Below are positions 32,956 to 34,232 of a DNA stretch of 34,232 nucleotides, one piece after another. The DNA is from Pleurotus djamor (taxonomy: Eukaryota; Basidiomycota; Agaricomycetes; Agaricales; Pleurotaceae). The stretch spans positions 3,279 to 37,510 of the forward strand of contig JAPEVF010000442.1 in the NCBI GenBank assembly GCA_029747585.1. Direction: 5' to 3'. The position numbers and the translations under genes were made by a program. The notes beneath the pieces were generated by a model, which was given only the letters and a program-made list of their open reading frames with translations, had not been told where the DNA came from and did no database searches. The stretch's first letter is position 1; the number at the start of each line of letters is the position of its first letter.

Positions 32956-33149
32956 CGATACATGGCCAATCTGGAACGGTTTCCGCAGATTACATCGCTC
33001 GAACCGGAACGCACTGTCTAACAAACTCGAACCGCAAGCCTATCCAGCCAGTTTTTTGTTCCATTTTCCATTCGGCAGGCGATAGACGTAGATCTTTGAG
33101 GGCGGCTCTCTACAGCGTCTGACTTTCTCTACTATATCCTAGAGCGTGA

Positions 33150-33540
33150 GTGAACGTTCTAGTCGCCTTGTAGTGGATCAAAGACATGCTGAGAGGTCAG
33201 ACGCAATGTGACCTCATCCTCTACCCTTTCTACCTCAGCCGGGCCAACCCAAAAGATCTGGAAAGCCAGTAGTAGAAGACACGGTTGTGCGTGCGATTCC
33301 GAGTAAGGACCACGACGAGGAAGGTATATGATGAGGAGCGCCGAGGGCTCGTAAGTAGAGGTACATAGGTTCTGTTTTGCGAGCCCACAGTTTATAGAGG
33401 TGACGCTGATGTTGGTGTCGCTATTCTTGATCGAAGTATAGAAGTACGAATACCCTGGAATGGGGCAAAATCTGAGGACATGATCAGGACGACGGCGCTG
33501 TGGTGTACGACGGAGAAGGCTTTCCTTCAAATCACGCACA
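33150..33540 (-). repeat. Inverted partner of 20550-20960
   Basis: See the partner segment. On the minus strand a 126-codon ORF (33159-33539) reads through it, but the partner has stops in the corresponding frame, so a gene is not supported. Confidence 0.4.
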
Positions 33541-33609
33541 ACGATGCGATGGCTTGAAGTGTCATCACTTCAGCACTCGATGTGACTTATCACGAAGAAG
33601 CCACAAAAC

Positions 33610-34130
33610 GCCCCTGCAGGTCTTTGCAGCGATCATGGTACCAGGGAGAGAACTCGAACTCGAGAATGGGTCATAGCAAAAGGGTTTGAGGGATATCGGG
33701 ATACTGTTTACGCGTGGCGTATGCTCAGTACTCTAGTCACTCTATCTAGATTCTGCAGCGAATCATTCAACTGGTGGCCAAATGAAGAAAAAGAAACCAA
33801 GTTTGTTAACTTGAAGATCTCCAAATCAGTGAAGCAGAGTTACTCACCAAACCCGCCGCGTCTTTTTATTCTGGGGTCTTTCCTCTTTTCCTCTAACCCA
33901 CAGAATACCTCCATATTTCCATCGTCGATCAGTATCCCGTTGGCACGTCGAGATGGCCTACTGGGGTACCATGCGCCGGAAGTCCAAGGTTCGATTTCGA
34001 TTTTTAGCTCCGGTCACGTCACACCTATCACATTTTCTTATCTTATCTTATCACACTTTTCCAACCACTACACCAATTCACCTTCGGTATCAAGCCTATT
34101 TTCCTGCATCGCGATGATGAACTGGGGGCT
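33610..34130 (+). repeat. Duplicated block B2 (partner at 21290-21900)
   Basis: Diverged direct duplicate of 21290-21900. An open frame of 142 codons (33721-34149) lies here; it is not conserved in the partner and has no recognisable domain, so it is not called as a gene. The last ~100 bp of the window show nothing further. Confidence 0.4.
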
Positions 34131-34232
34131 AAGGAACGACTGGGGTTGATTATATACATAGGCACTCATGATGCCGAATCTGGTGGATGCCGCTGAGTTC
34201 GTGGCGTCCTGAGAGTGCGACACGCCGCAACT

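Noticed and set aside
33721..34149. Plus-strand ORF of 142 codons near the window end
   Set aside because: The frame is not kept in the related block at 21290-21900 and there is no domain, so it looks like a chance ORF in A/T-richer sequence.
1..34232. CRISPR array, tRNA genes, rRNA genes, transposase or reverse transcriptase
   Set aside because: No regularly spaced short repeats, cloverleaf-like segments, ribosomal sequence or transposon protein motifs were recognised by eye; a proper tRNA and repeat scan could not be run.

Overview
The window reads as eukaryotic nuclear DNA, most likely from a filamentous basidiomycete of the Agaricomycete type. The evidence is many small GT-AG introns of about 50-69 nt, pyrimidine-rich leaders before the start codons, roughly even base composition, and a DUF2235 hydrolase fused to a WD40 propeller, a pairing familiar from Agaricomycete genomes. 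The species cannot be named from the sequence.

The content is a tandem family. Four same-strand paralogues lie at 649-4298 (copy 1), 6751-10307 (copy 2), 12356-15753 (copy 3) and 26997-30593 (copy 4). No bacterial-style operons, tRNAs, rRNAs, CRISPR arrays or recognisable transposon genes were seen. I rebuilt all four genes exon by exon from GT-AG boundaries and homology between the copies. Each gives a continuous reading frame (976, 955, 945 and 960 residues; 14, 13, 11 and 14 exons). Copy 1 also carries many isolated N bases.

Each protein has three parts: (i) an N-terminal alpha/beta-hydrolase of the DUF2235 / Tle1-like phospholipase family, with LDGTSN, a GFSRGA nucleophile elbow, WDTV and HSDIGGG motifs; (ii) a variable linker built from small cassette exons, then a helical region; (iii) a C-terminal, apparently seven-bladed WD40 propeller encoded by one exon. 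The hydrolase is almost constant between copies. In the propeller, differences fall mainly in the loops predicted to form one face (d-a and b-c loops), while the other loops and the strands are conserved. That pattern would suit a diversifying recognition surface attached to a constant lipase-like effector. It recalls fungal NACHT-WD40 incompatibility proteins but has no NACHT module. The functional reading is inference.

The flanks are duplicated too. 5' flanks at 1-648, 5661-6750, 11400-12355 and 26100-26996 are related, with copy 1 lacking about 470 bp next to its start codon. 3' flanks at 4299-5510 and 15754-16780 are related. The long gene-poor stretch 17085-21900 is a diverged duplicate of 30705-34130, apparently with an internal inversion. 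The region 22000-25250 shows no convincing gene, and 25452-25874 holds one weak candidate ORF. Discordant similarities between the copies suggest recombination or gene conversion.
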